From Aquatica leii (Eukaryota; Arthropoda; Insecta; Coleoptera; Lampyridae): DNA of 64,000 bases. The notes beneath the pieces are model-generated. The model saw only the letters and a program-made list of their open reading frames with translations, was not told where the DNA came from and did not search any database. Made by a program: the position numbers and the translations under genes. Below, one piece after another: positions 23,081 through 35,170 of the stretch (position 1 is its first letter; each line of letters opens with the position of its first letter). The stretch is taken from assembly GCA_035610365.1 (NCBI GenBank), contig CM069432.1:226012532-226076531 (forward strand). Reading direction: 5' to 3'.

Positions 23081-23589
23081 TCTGTGTCGTAAACAAACGT
23101 GTCAAAAATAGAAACCCGTTACGCAACATCTGATTAACGTGTTCTAGCGGAAAATTACAATTTCAAAAGCATTATAACAAAAAGTCTTTATGATGAGCAG
23201 TTGGTTTTAGAATTAAGCAACAACACATGGCAACAAAAATTAATTAAAAAAACTAATCTGGTATAGCAACTTTCGTTTGGTAAAATTGTTTATTCTCTTC
23301 TATTTCTATTGTAACCCGTTGAAAATTCTTCAGTTAGGCGGGGCAAAAACAAACCACTTTAGAACAAATTATTAAAAAAAAAACTTAAATAAATCGTTTC
23401 TCTGGCTAGCAGCAAAATATTTTTCTGAATTTACCCAATGTTTAAATTGTTCACGAGTAAATAAAAAAATCAAAAAAATAAATAATAAAATACAATATTG
23501 GTTGGTATGAGTTTCTTGTTGTAAACAAGTGAAAACGTAACATACTTATTGTATACATACATACATTTGCTAGTTACCGGTTCATTTTT
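23081..23589. other. AT-rich stretch with a second copy of the palindrome flank
   Basis: The only structure I see is the diverged copy of the outer flank of the preceding palindrome, at about 23310-23370 (GTTGAAAATTCTTCAGTTAGG). This suggests the terminal repeat extends or is duplicated here. No coding signal. Confidence 0.35.
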
Positions 23590-24090
23590 ATCCTCTTTAT
23601 ATTATGGTTACAAGCTTTAGGTCTTACGAACCTTGCACGGCCAACTCACACAGTCGGAGATAGGGGAGGTTCAAGGAAATTATACTTAAGGGGCCAGGTC
23701 AATCCTAATTAAATCTTCTGCCTCGATCACAACAGACGGTCCAAACTTGTAACTAATTTTTAGGTTTGTAATCCTTGTTACTCTGGTGTTCGGGTAACCA
23801 CAATTAAGAGAGAAAAGTATGTTACCATAAAAGAAAGATTAACAAGTATAACAACTTTAAGAGCAGCATTTACCAAATGTATAATCGCGAATTGAAAGTT
23901 ATGCAACTAACATCACTAGCAGGACGCAGGAGGTAAGGGGATATTTCAGTAACAACTTCGGCTCTCGGATTTTTTTCAATACTCATCATAGTGTCATATA
24001 TCAAGCATGTAACTAATGACATGTTTATATTTCAAGATAACTCAGTCTGATAAGCACTCGAATAAGGAATTAAACAGATAACGCTGAGAA
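23590..24090. repeat. Unidentified less AT-rich repeat-like stretch
   Basis: This 500-bp block stands out by base composition and by having few homopolymer runs (for example CGGAGATAGGGGAGGTTCAA near 23660). A GGTTCAA word could be part of an RNA polymerase III B box, but I see no convincing A box at the right distance and no tRNA fold. It may be an old repeat of unknown family. I do not assign a function. Confidence 0.3.
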
Positions 24091-24611
24091 TATGTATTTG
24101 TATAAATATAAATACGGTATTATACATAAATAAAATTAGTGCAACTATTCGCATACAAATATTGTATTCCAAAAGTAAGAATGTTTAGTTTCTGTTTTTA
24201 TAAAAACTACTTTCTGTAGTGGACGTGGAAAAAAATGTATATGTAGGTATGATATAAAATTTCATCTCTTGCAAAAGTGATATATATTATAAAATCAATT
24301 TAACAAGTAAATAATTTAATCGTCAAACTATTTATTATTCTAAACTACTAGATATACTTGTAATAGAAACTTAAATAATTGTTCATTTTTAGTTTGAATT
24401 TTATATAAAATAAAAAATAAAATCTTGTATACACCACTAGCGTTACTAGATGATTACGCCCTTGGTACATAAATGGCTATTACAATCTATAGACTCTAGC
24501 TATACTGTAACAAACATTAATATTCAGCAATTCTTTATTGAAGAAAACGGCACAAAATAACGAAATTAGCCAAAACAAACTTGTTTTGACATTAAACGTC
24601 ACATTTATTAT

Positions 24612-24892
24612 ATATAAAATTTTTTTAGCAAAACAAAAACCGACAAAAATTATAATTTAATTTAGTTACAATTAAATGACGAAATTTGTATTTACACGAA
24701 ATGACTTTTTGAATTTGATGTGTGAAACACAAAATGTATTAAAACTGCACCGACTTCAAATAGTAATTTAGTGTAAATAAAAATTTCGTCGTTTAATTTA
24801 ACTAAATTAAATCATTATTTTTACTTTTTAGTGCATTTTATTTGATGCTTGTTTTTGAAGTCGGTTCTTGTTTGTTAAAAAAATTTTATTTT
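24612..24892. mobile_element. Foldback MITE
   Basis: Left TATAAAATTTTTTTAGCAAA (from 24612) and right TTTGTTAAAAAAATTTTA (to 24892) are inverted copies. The pairing continues through AAAACCGAC / GTCGGTT and TTTAATTTAGTTACAATTAA / its diverged complement to GTATTTACAC / GTGTAAATA. The right arm has about 30 bp more (the TTTTTGAAGTCGG part), and a further CCGACTTCA lies in the loop. A 281-bp hairpin without coding capacity fits a miniature inverted-repeat element. Similar ACCGACTTCAAA-type repeats are common in insect genomes. Confidence 0.6.
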
Positions 24893-25929
24893 TCTCTTTT
24901 TGGTGACATCAAATATAATTAAAAAAAACAAAAATGATTCGTGTACAGTTGGTTCAGTAAATATTGGTATCTTCTTTCACTCACTGTAACCTTGAAAATG
25001 TACATCATTGAAGAGTTTGATCGTTTTCTTATGGATCTCATCATCAAAACTTGACCAAATTAAAATGGGACCACTCCCGAGATACCCGCTTTCTAATAAA
25101 AAACAACGAAATCAATCAACGTGGTAAAGAATGAATATGAAAAAAACATATTCTGACAACGTGAAAACTGCTTTTTTTAAAGCACAAAACTTTTGCAGCA
25201 TTTTTTGGGTAATTCGGGCCATAGTTTTCGAAAAAATATTGATACTTGATCACAAAATGCTTTTGCATTTTTGAATGTTTTCTTTGCTCGTTTGTCCTCA
25301 CATTTTGCAATCGAGTAATGAAAATAACTAATTTAGTTATGTGTAATATCAATTCTTCAATATTGTCAAGTACTAATTATTGTAAGTCAACTGACTAATA
25401 TTTACAGTAGTTAACTCAGATATAATATACCAACAACCTTGTTTTATATAACCAATTAAATGATACAGAATTTAAAAAATATATATGTATATATGAATAG
25501 CGGCAACTATCTTAGTAAGTGTTGAAGAATTGCAGCTTGTTTATTATGTGCATCGCTGTTTATTTGATTTTATTTTTCTGTATTCTTATTATTATCATTT
25601 ATCTACCTATAAATACATAATTGTTGCTTCGCTTAAACAAAGAATTGTACCAGCACAAATTCGCCACTGTTCGCTTGTCGGGCCATTTAAAATGACTATT
25701 TTTATATATTTCCTTTTTTTCATAATTTTTTGTTGGATTTTATGATCTACAAGTTTCTCTTAAATTCGTATGTACTTTATATAGTTAGTATTTTTTGATA
25801 ATTTTAACTGAAACAGGTTGTTTACAAGTATTATGCCAAGACTAAAATTTAGTTAACAAGATAACTAAAAATGAAAGAATAAATGCTTATACATGTAAAT
25901 ATCTGATTTACTCTGTTACCGGTCAATTA
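24893..25929. other. Unassigned AT-rich stretch
   Basis: No gene seen. A minus-strand frame of 78 codons (25116-25352) and a plus-strand frame of 71 codons (25530-25745) have no recognisable motif; the second is a run of aromatic and hydrophobic codons typical of AT-rich chance frames. Confidence 0.35.
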
Positions 25930-26880
25930 ATCTCTGATTGGAAGATTTCTATTAAACCTAGAATTTACTAACTCTGGAAGTAGTTTTTCCATACAAAAAT
26001 TAAACAACTTTTGTTGCATTTTTGTATTCCAAAAGTCTTTGTTTTGTACTATTCTTCCCTTTATTATTTCCTGTGGACTCCAAATTACAAAAAACGCAAT
26101 ACTTTTTATCTGTTATTTCTAATTGTCATTCGACTTGGTAATAATAATCGTGATTAGTCTTTAAAGTAATATCACCATCTGCTGAAATATTGCAAAATTT
26201 TATAATTTTTGTTTAATGGCATCTTGAGGACTTAAACGCCTTGAATTAAAAAGACATTTAATTTCTATGATTCCATTATTGTCCAAAATTAGAGCATCCG
26301 GAAAGGCACCTAAATATTTAAAAGGTTTATAAACAAGAAGCCTTGTGGCCTTCGATCCATAAAATTTTGAATAAAAAATATTTTTTGTAGTCTATTCGTT
26401 TGGTCTCTCAATTTACAAACTTTACCAAAATTTGATGATGATCTTTTCAAATCTCTTACCACAGTTTCGTTTATTGCAATATTTTGTGAACTTTTTTTGT
26501 GATTATCAGAATAAAGTTTTTCAGTTACTCCACACATGTTACATTTAAAAACTAATTAACAACTAAATCCCATTCTTAATTTTTTTCAAAAAACCATGTT
26601 AGTGACGTTACATCCATATTGTGATTCGTGAGATTCAAAATTTTTTAATTAATGAATTAGAAAATGTATTTCAAATACTCTACGACCTTCTATTTTTATA
26701 TCTCTATTATCGTCTTTTTTGTCTTTTTCAATAAGAAAACTAGTATCCTTGTCAATGTCTTTGTTTATGTGGCTGCTAAGCATCTTAGATTCACAAACGT
26801 TATTAGAACTGTAAAAATTTATATGTAAAATTTGAATAAAAAAATATATATGATTGCAATACCTACTTGCCATCATCTAA
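25930..26880 (-). pseudogene. Mutator-like transposase / YqaJ nuclease gene remnant (copy 1)
   Basis: Reading the minus strand, there is an N-terminal piece with IEGRRVFEIHFLIH (about 26650-26710), equivalent to the GRR-V segment that opens the Mutator-like domain. Next comes CNMCG in a clean 75-codon frame (26537-26313) that also has NFGKVCKLRDQTN. Then come KYLGAFPDAL and IIEIKCLFNS (about 26230-26310), DYYYQVECQLEIT (about 26125-26165) and FCMEKLLPELVNSRF (about 25960-26005). The last four are the YqaJ-type (lambda-exonuclease-like) fold: an acidic D-EIK pair and QVQ-like motif, here QVE. The central catalytic transposase part is absent by comparison with the fuller copy at 36213-38583. 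Several frame changes make it a relic. Confidence 0.65.
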
Positions 26881-29800
26881 TTTATCTAAATATCCGTTTT
26901 GAAGATTCTCGATATTAACGCCTTCAAAAACCGGGGACCTATCGTCATTATTATTAGTAAATTATTAATAATTATTTTATAATCTTACGTTTTACTAGTA
27001 TGCAGATCGTGCGCCTACTATGCTGTCTTGAAGATAATTTTTAATAATTCAATCTACCTTTTCCTATATTTTTCTGTTGTACGAACACTTGCACAAAACA
27101 CACTACTACTCAGTTTAATACTGCGTTAGCAAATACTTTGCAAAAAGTTTCTATCTTTAGTAGTCCCAACAAAAAAGGTTAAGACTGGAAAACTTACTTA
27201 ACAGTTTATCTTTGGTTGTCAGATAAAAACTCGATCTTCTTGTGTGTTACTAACTAAAGAGTATGTAAAACTTAACAAAATGATTTACCCTGAATAATAT
27301 TAACATGTAACGAGCGGCATAGCTTCAACTGAGAGATGCGTAAAGTGTAACTAAATTGGTAATACTCTTGTATGATATTAATTTATTTTCCAAAAATAGA
27401 CGCTATCTTAAAACATCAAAAACTTGTATTGCCGATCGAAAAGAAGTAGTTGTTGATTTTTTTCGTTAGTTTTAGTTTGTTATTTAGGCGTAGTTGTATT
27501 TGATACAAATAGTTGCGATTAGTGATAAAATGAAGTTTAATGTTAACAGTAGAATTGATGTAAAAGCAAAGAACTAAAAAATATTATATTTATAATTAAA
27601 AAAGGTAGTTAGATCACAAGATAATTCATCATCAAATTTTAACAATTTTTTTTATTTCTAATAATCAAGCAATTTAGATTTTTCCAGAAAACTACATTTT
27701 CAAAATTTATAAATTTATATAGTTAAACATGGTTAACTTATTGGAACAAAACCACATATTAAAAAAAAATAATTAACATTAATCTAAATTAAGTATAGTA
27801 TATATGTATATATAAAAAATAATAGTTTTATGAAAGAAGTTTAAAACATATTTTTGTTCAAACGTCCATAATCGGGTTCTTTTTTTACGCTTCTAACTGT
27901 AGCAAGAAAAGTAGCATTTTTATTTATTTTAGGTATTTTGGAAACATTGATCGATACACAATTAATTAGCATATAATTTTAATTCTGTATTTTAGAATTT
28001 CTAGATAGAATTTGTTTACATGTTAACATGTTTAAAAGTTAACCACAGAGAAATTTAACAATAAATTTAAATCTTTTTTTTTTTACTTCTAATAATAAAG
28101 AAATTAAAATCTTCCATCTGAAGTATACTAAAAGATGTGATGTCTATGATGACCAGATCTTATTAGTAGCGTAATGAAAATTCGAAGCTATCAGTTTCTG
28201 TAAACATTACAGATAAGTAAGTTTACATGAGTTCAGGTTTAATTACGTCTGCAATCTGCATTAGCTTTACTGTTTCATTCACTTCTTTAACCGATGGTTC
28301 CCGAAAGAATCGTGTCTTAGTTATGCGTGCCTAGAGTAGGGATGGAGAATCTCGTAGCGTTTGTAAAATACTAACAAAAATAGTGTTTGTAGACGTTTAC
28401 GGTTTTAAATATTTTGGATCTAATTGTTACGTTATCGCAGTACAATTTTTTTTATATTGTTCACAAAATGTGTAGCTACAACGTGGAGTTCGATTTTTTT
28501 TAAATATTTATCTTAGTTGTTTTGTACTGATTGATAGAAGTTAAGCATTGTTTTGTGTGTTCTTCAACAGCATGTAGCTTCAAAAAAAAAAAAAAAACTA
28601 AAAAAAACTAAGCTCTACGTTCTAGCCACATGCTTTCTGCATGTCTGGAGAAAATTTCAACTTAAAATGTTTTAAAATAACTTTAAAAAATGTAAAACGG
28701 TAAAGGTCTAAAATGCAACATTTTTAGATAGGTAAATGCCCGCCTTAATGTAGTAACGTAGAAAATTAACAAGAGTATATTTAATTTCTCAATTCATAAA
28801 TGCTAGAAAGACTAACAAGTATGATTAACAGGTGTAGAAACTTTAACTTATTAGCAACGTTAAAGATTAACAGGATTATGTTTAATTTCTTATTTCATAA
28901 ATGCCAGACATATCGGCAACACACAATGCATAAGTTAAGTTATATCCAAATAGCGAAGCAAATTTCGTAATAAATATTGTCTGTCCACAGCATGCGATAC
29001 ACCCTAAATGATAATTGAAATTACCTTACTGGTATGTAAACAGTAAACGTAATTACAGACATTAACATTAGCCAAAGTTCCGTGAGTGATTTTTATGACA
29101 GCGGAAAAAATAATCAAACAAACTTACCCAAAATCCAGAGCTCACTTACGCGAAGAAAACGTTTTCCCCCGTTAGCAGCTTAGAATAGATATTGAATAGC
29201 AAATCGTGTCACACAATAACTCACGAAGATAGGAAACTATAAAATCATTAATAATAATAAATTAAATGCGATATAAAAACCCGTTGTATCGAATGCTGTT
29301 GGTTGTAATTACAAACAGGTGGGTGGTAACGCAATCGACTGGTGTACAAGAATTAACATCTCTAACGTAATGCTTGTCGAGACTTCGTTTTCGTATGGGT
29401 AATATGCCCTTCCAAAATCTTACACGTTCGGTAACGGTATTTATCAATCGTAATTATGCATCATTGTTCTTTGTTGATTCGAACATGTGATTGAAGTGTG
29501 GCAAAACCGGCTATCAAATTAATACAGAAATTACGAAGGAATCTTAATAAACCGGAGACCAAGTATCTTACCCTGTGCCGAATAGATTACAATAAATTCG
29601 TAATTGACTTATAAATTCGTACTCATCACAATGGATGCCCTTAGAATCTTAGGAATCCGGTCAAATTTTTCCGACACAGACCGTCTCACGTAGTTGACAG
29701 CTTTAAAATGGCTTCTTAGTAACCAACAAGGTCGGAAGAGGGCGTCAAAACCAGAAACTAATTTTTAAGTCGATATACAGGGTACTCCGTTATGAAAATT

Positions 29801-30282
29801 TCGCACGTAACAATATATATGAGTACATACGTATATGAACCTAATTATATTGTTAAAAACGGAACAAAAACTAAACAGGTCTATAATAGTAAAATCTACA
29901 TATAAGTTTCAGACATTGATTTTAAATAAAAAATAAAGTAAAGCTTTTTTTGTTTCATGACAATTTTATGCAGAATATTAATCAATTCTGACTTAATTGC
30001 AATTTTAAAATATACAAATAAAAAAAACATCGTTTTACATTTCTTATATCTTAAATATAATATAAAACAATATGTGTGCAATTGTACAATGTACAGTTAT
30101 CTGCCGAATCGCCTTAACATCGACGATTTAAGTTTTTTTAAATACAATTAAAAAACAAGTTTAAATATGTCTACTATTAACTGTAAACAGCTATAACGGT
30201 AGAAAAAGTTATTAATTTTATACACGCGTAATTCAAATTTGTTTTAAATATTTACAGTTATTTATCTAATTTTTAGTAACTT
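26881..30282. other. Mostly non-coding stretch with a local tandem duplication
   Basis: No gene recognised. 28752-28810 and 28853-28912 are diverged copies of one ~60-bp unit (compare ATTTAATTTCTCAATTCATAAATG with ATTTAATTTCTTATTTCATAAATG), about 100 bp apart. 29040-29460 and 29570-29790 are less AT-rich, and the latter ends with a TATACAGGGTACTCC motif (about 29775-29790) like the CAGGGT repeat at 16007. A 61-codon minus frame (29262-29447) has no family match that I know. Confidence 0.4.
28752..28912. repeat. Diverged tandem duplication, ~100-bp period
   Basis: Two units share AAATTAACAAGAGTATATTT / AGATTAACAGGATTATGTTT and then an almost identical AATTTCT-x-ATTTCATAAATGC. A partial third match (TATGATTAACAGGTG) lies between them at about 28820. 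Function unknown. Confidence 0.5.
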
Positions 30283-30570
30283 TAGACTACGACTACAAGA
30301 TGGCACCGCCGTCATATTCTATTTATGGTATCACCTTCGTTATTGTTTATAAAACTATAGGGTTTGTCAGTGCAATTGTGAAATTATATTAGTACATTCA
30401 ATGTCTTTTACGTTGTGGTATAACTAAAAGCAAACTTAAATTACACAGGTATCAAATCAACTTACATCGTTTTCCACCGCTATAGCTATCTACAGGTATC
30501 CGTTTAATTTGTGGCCATTAAGACTACGAGATGGCACCGATATCACGTTATATTTATGGTTTATTAACTA
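30283..30570. repeat. Two direct copies of a GATGGCACCG-containing motif
   Basis: 30283-30330 (AGACTACGACTACAAGATGG...) and 30519-30570 (AGACTACGAGATGGCACCG...) are direct copies about 236 bp apart, both followed by a TATTTATGGT. The AGATGGC word also occurs, inverted, at the outer right end of the MITE at 30698-30893, so these may be ends of related short elements. Confidence 0.45.
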
Positions 30571-30697
30571 TGCTAGTTAACAATAACAAATTTGAAAAAA
30601 TTCTAAAAATGGGTTGTAAAAAAGATTTAACACAAATTAACCAACATTTTTTTCTATTATGTTATTGTACAGCCTTCATATTTGAATTATTAACTCT

Positions 30698-30893
30698 GTG
30701 ACGTTTTGGTTTTTATTAAAACCATAATCACGCCAATTAATTAAACAATTAAAACATGTATATTACTATAAAATTACACCGCACACATTTCAAAACAGTT
30801 TTATACTTATAGTATAGTATAATTTTAATGTACATGTTTTAATAGTATAATTAATTGGCATGAATATGGTTTTAATAAAAGCCAAAACGTCGC
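30698..30893. mobile_element. Foldback MITE of about 195 bp
   Basis: GACGTTTTGG (30700-30709) pairs exactly with CCAAAACGTC (30882-30891), and the pairing continues inward for about 70 bp per arm: TTTTATTAAAACCAT, then GCCAATTAATTA, then AAAACATGTA-A-TACTATAA. It has only small mismatches and a short loop (about 30772-30808). This is a nearly complete hairpin with no coding capacity, so a young-to-moderate miniature inverted-repeat element. I could not settle the target duplication. Confidence 0.75.
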
Positions 30894-33800
30894 CATCTAT
30901 GTAAATAATAAACGTAATTAAAAAAAATAAAAAAAAGTTTGGCTTAAATCCTGGTAATTATTTAGTCACAAAGGTAATAATTAACAGATATTAGTATCTA
31001 GTATTTAGGACAGTATTACATTTAGTGGTTTAAGTTAATAAAAATACGTTTTTCATAATTTACGCACGAAATCATTTTTTTTCTACCTCGAGCTTAAATA
31101 ATTTTGTGATATTTAAAAAAATCCGACGTTCGTATTTTTACCATTTATAGAGTCTGTTAATCCAATCTGTAAGTTATGTTAATAAGTAAAGATACTGTGA
31201 AACATTTTTTTAAATGTTTTTATTTAGTACACATACAAACGTATTATTTAGTGTTTAGCAAATTTTAGTTAACGCTCTTATAATCTTGAATAAATCTACG
31301 TAAAGACGCAGGTGTCGCAATGATAAATATTATGATGTATACATTAACACCCAGGAATTAGTTTATGGAAATTACATTGTAATTAGATCGTACTTAAAAA
31401 TAAAGAAAATTTATCTTGATGTTTTATTTCGTACGTAACAAACTATTTCATATCACGAAATAGCATTACCCGAATGCACTCACATAGAATCTTTGCGTGA
31501 TTTTAATGTGGTTTTTATCTTTATGCAATTTCACTTTAAAAATATAGCAAGAGTTGTAACTTGAACTTAAAAGGAAATATAATTCGCTATGCCAAAAGGT
31601 GCTTTAAAGTAGATTTTTATGCAAACGAATGTATATACGTTTTGTAGAAGTTGGTTTAAGCGCATTCTTACACAAAGCTGAAAATTACCATAAATATGAC
31701 AATTAAGAAGTTTTATTCTCGCGAAGCGGCTTCCGTAACGCCCATACATTATTTCTTGGGACAAAACAGCGGAAGCGTTCCGGATCCACATCCAATAAAT
31801 ACAAAAATCTACTAAGAGGCACTGTCCTACAAAGAATCGGGTGTAGGTAAACGAAGGGTGCGCAAAAAGCAAAAGAATCGCTTTGTATGTCTACCCAAGG
31901 GTAGCATTATGTAAAATAGTCTTGGAAGTGCACGCTATGTGCACCGTAAGTTTATATTGGTTGATTATAGCAGGATAGCAAATAACCCATTACAACGATT
32001 TTCTTTATGTTAATTTTACTATCAGAAGTTTTACGGTATGACGTTACACGATTTTTATTTACTCTACCTCATTTATATTAAAAGTCTTCTTTTACAATAT
32101 AAGGGTTCTTTTGACAAAATGAGTAGGCGTTTCAAATCTCTGCAATTACTTTCTATATTATTTATAGCACTCCTTGCCGTAATCTAATAAATTCCATATA
32201 CATTTTATTACCGCACCTTATTATGCTAACAATAACACACATTTAATCTTCATTGCTATAAATAGTAACTAGATTTTAATATACTCCCTATATGCATAAC
32301 TACAAAATAACTTACGAAGAAAAGTTTAAATTAATGTTGTACTCCAGTTTTTTACACAATAATAATATAAATTTACAGAATATTCTTTACAATTACAACT
32401 GATGTAAAAATATAATAAATGTTATTTTATTGTTAAAGAGTAGAAGAGGGAACACAAAAGCAATAGATTTATTGAAATGTTTAAAGACAAAGTATACGAT
32501 TGTGCTTTAAGAAATATAACATTATACATATTTTATTTATAATTCATTTGAAACAAACTTTAATGTGCTTGATTAGATTAATCAAAAGGAAACAATCAGA
32601 AATAATTTATACAAGTCTACTAAAAAAATATAAGTTGTTTCACAAGTACATAGACTATGTAAACTGGGGGGCAAATTAATAAAAAAATATTTAAAAAAAT
32701 TAATTCAATTAAGTTTGCGTATTCGATTTAGTTTTTTTTGCTTTACATGTTTTTTGTTTTTTGAACACATATTGCCAAGTTACTATTAATTTTAATAGCG
32801 CTTTGTGACTTGTAATATTTATCCAAGACGCTTATGATACGCAAAATAAAAAGAAACAACAAAAACTAAAACCATTTAATTGGGTTAGAAAGCAAAAGAA
32901 GAGAAGAACGGTTGTTTTACTAAAAGTTAACTTGAAACAAAATCCATTGTCCTGCAACGGCATTAATTACGAAAGAGCACACTGAGATCTCGGAAATGAA
33001 TGTCGCGGCTTCCTTTATCTTTGCGTAGTGTTATTGTATAGCAACTCCGTTACCACACGGGATGTTTACGCGGCCGCAGTTAGAAGTTGAGAAGATTCAT
33101 GTTAGGCTAATTTTAGATGAGTGCGAGAAGGATAATTTTACAGAGTTGTTCGCGTTTATTGCTTGTTAAGGACGCAATTGCAACCTCCACTTGTTTGCTT
33201 GAAGGTTTTGTAACTTGTGCCGTGAAATCATTAAAAGATAAGGGTTAAGATTGCAGAAACATTTAAATAACGATTACGTACATTTCAAGTACAAAGACAC
33301 TTTATATCGTTTATGACTTATCATTATCCTATGTTGCATTAATACTCCTTTATTACATGTAATTCAGAATTAAATTTTACACGTAAAGTTATAAATTAAG
33401 AACTAAAATGGAAGTTTCAAAACTACATAAAGTACACTACTGAACTCAATAGTAAATTCACTAGCAATCTAGGACAAAAGATGTTAGAGTTACGAAAAGA
33501 ACATTCTGGATTAAGGACACTTAAAATTAAATACATTTCTAATTAAACTCGCCTTTCTAAAATTACACGAAATCTTCCAAAAGTGTAATACTTATTAAGA
33601 AAGAGATGCAGCTAATTTCTTTGCATAAAAAATTGGTTAACATATTTTATATAAAACTATTCACTTTTAAAAATACACAATTGCAAATGAAAAATTTTAT
33701 GTTTGAATAATAACATACTAACATAAATTGAGAAAATACAATCATAAGTACTAAAACAAAGGGAAACTTTCACGGTGCTAAAAGGTCGATAATTTGTAAC

Positions 33801-34575
33801 TTTTGCCAAATAATTACATAACTTTTAATATATTTGATTGTTGTTACTAGATACTTAATTGTTTTAATTTTGTAAAAATAACGTTGAATGTTAATGTGTC
33901 TAAAAATTTATCTATATTAGCTCTATAAATATTTATGATTGAATGAGATAGTACCGGTACGTGGCATGAGTTTTCAAGTTTAATTAATTTTGATTATCAG
34001 CCAGCTAGCAAAAATTATAACAAAACCCATTAAAATTATTGCTGCTAACTAATAGAATTACATTAGCTTAACTAAAACGTTTTACATAGATAGCAAATTA
34101 ATTTACAAAGACATCTGGTTTGCATTTACTAATTTTGTATAGCAGAATAATTGATGTTTCAAAATAAAATAAAAGTGAACATTATTTATAGTTTGTATTC
34201 TGAGCGTCCAAGTACTGCAAACTCACTTTTGTTGTAATTGTAACATTAAATACAGCGCATAATTGTTTATTGTTTAATATGGAGCGAATAAATATTTTCT
34301 ATTTATATCTTACATTGCGTTACCAACTTCAAGTTTGATTCATCTACTAACAGGTCTTCTCAATAAAACAAGTTTAAACTTGTACTAACACAAAAGCAAA
34401 ATATTTACATTAAAAATTGGAGTTGCATATAAAATTCTATAATATTATCTTGGCAAAAAAAATATCACCCATTTTTGGTTTTTACATAAACTACATACGT
34501 ATAGATTTATTTTCAAATAGTTTGCTTAATAAAATAAGACTTAATATGTTTCAATTTTTATCTTTTTAAGGATTT
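30894..34575. other. Non-coding stretch with two less AT-rich islands
   Basis: No gene or transposon protein recognised. 31560-31930 and 32930-33250 are less AT-rich than the surroundings. The first carries a 101-codon minus-strand frame (31567-31872) rich in Cys, Phe and Tyr, with no motif I know. The second contains a GCGGCCGC site (33071-33078) and CGGAAATGAATGTCGCGG. Both are candidates for conserved regulatory DNA or untranslated exons, but the sequence alone does not show which. Confidence 0.4.
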
Positions 34576-35170
34576 TTAGCCATCTGGAGTGCAAATTCTT
34601 ATAAATCCAAAGTTAATAAGGTTGCTGACCATATCTACGATTAAGTAGACATAGCGATGTTCAATTGATTTTTTAATGTCAGTCACCATATTTTTATAAA
34701 TGAATTGAAGGTAAGTTTTGCGGAGAGTGCTCTCATTTGGAATAGATTTTTCAGTATATGTTGTTAGAAAATCTTTTAAGGGATGTAAATCTAACTTTTT
34801 AGAGGTATGTTGCATTTTATAAAAGTATTTCAAAGATCTTCAAAAAAACTTTGTTTTTTTCGGCAGTTACTGACATAAGTAAAGTTTGCATTCTACTTTT
34901 TCTTTTAAGAAAATTTTGAACTGCTTTCTTGTGTGCTTCTAAAAATTTGTATGACATTATTTATTTATGTATAAAATCAGATAATAAATTAGCGACGTAC
35001 CAGGGTCTAAAAAATACTTCTTAGATGTACCAACTGGTTTTTCACAGCATTTGGAGAAAATGATTTTTCCGTCAGTTATATAAATTTCATTGTCTGTATT
35101 ATACGTTTCAATCCACGTATTTAATTTACTTGAAATTGATTCAGTTATTTTAGGCATCTTAATTAATGCA
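34576..35170 (-). pseudogene. hAT-like transposase fragment (CGGBP1-like N-terminal part)
   Basis: Minus strand. The first piece (35157 down) starts MPKITESISSKLNTWIE and has DGKIIFSKCCEKPV, a BED/CGGBP1-like zinc-finger start (C-x-x-C type) with the later His region diverged. The second piece (34833-34576) reads KDFLTTYTEKSIPNESTLRK, then TYLQFIYKNMVTDIKKSIE, then YVYLIVDMV. This fits the L-P-S-E-STLRK-Y and VDETTD region that opens the catalytic domain of insect hAT-family transposases. After the VD motif the sequence ends, so only the N-terminal third remains. Frames differ between the pieces. Confidence 0.6.

Noticed and set aside
23590-23800. tRNA gene or tRNA-derived SINE
   Set aside because: A GGTTCAA word is present, but no A box at the right spacing and no cloverleaf could be drawn.
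25116-25745. Two open frames of 71-78 codons
   Set aside because: Low-complexity, AT-driven frames with no motif and no splice support.
29262-29447. 61-codon minus-strand frame, less AT-rich than its surroundings
   Set aside because: No recognisable motif; I could not connect it to neighbouring coding sequence.
31567-31872. 101-codon minus-strand frame as a gene
   Set aside because: Length is notable, but the composition (Cys/Phe/Tyr/Ile runs) and lack of any motif, splice sites or conserved context make chance likely.
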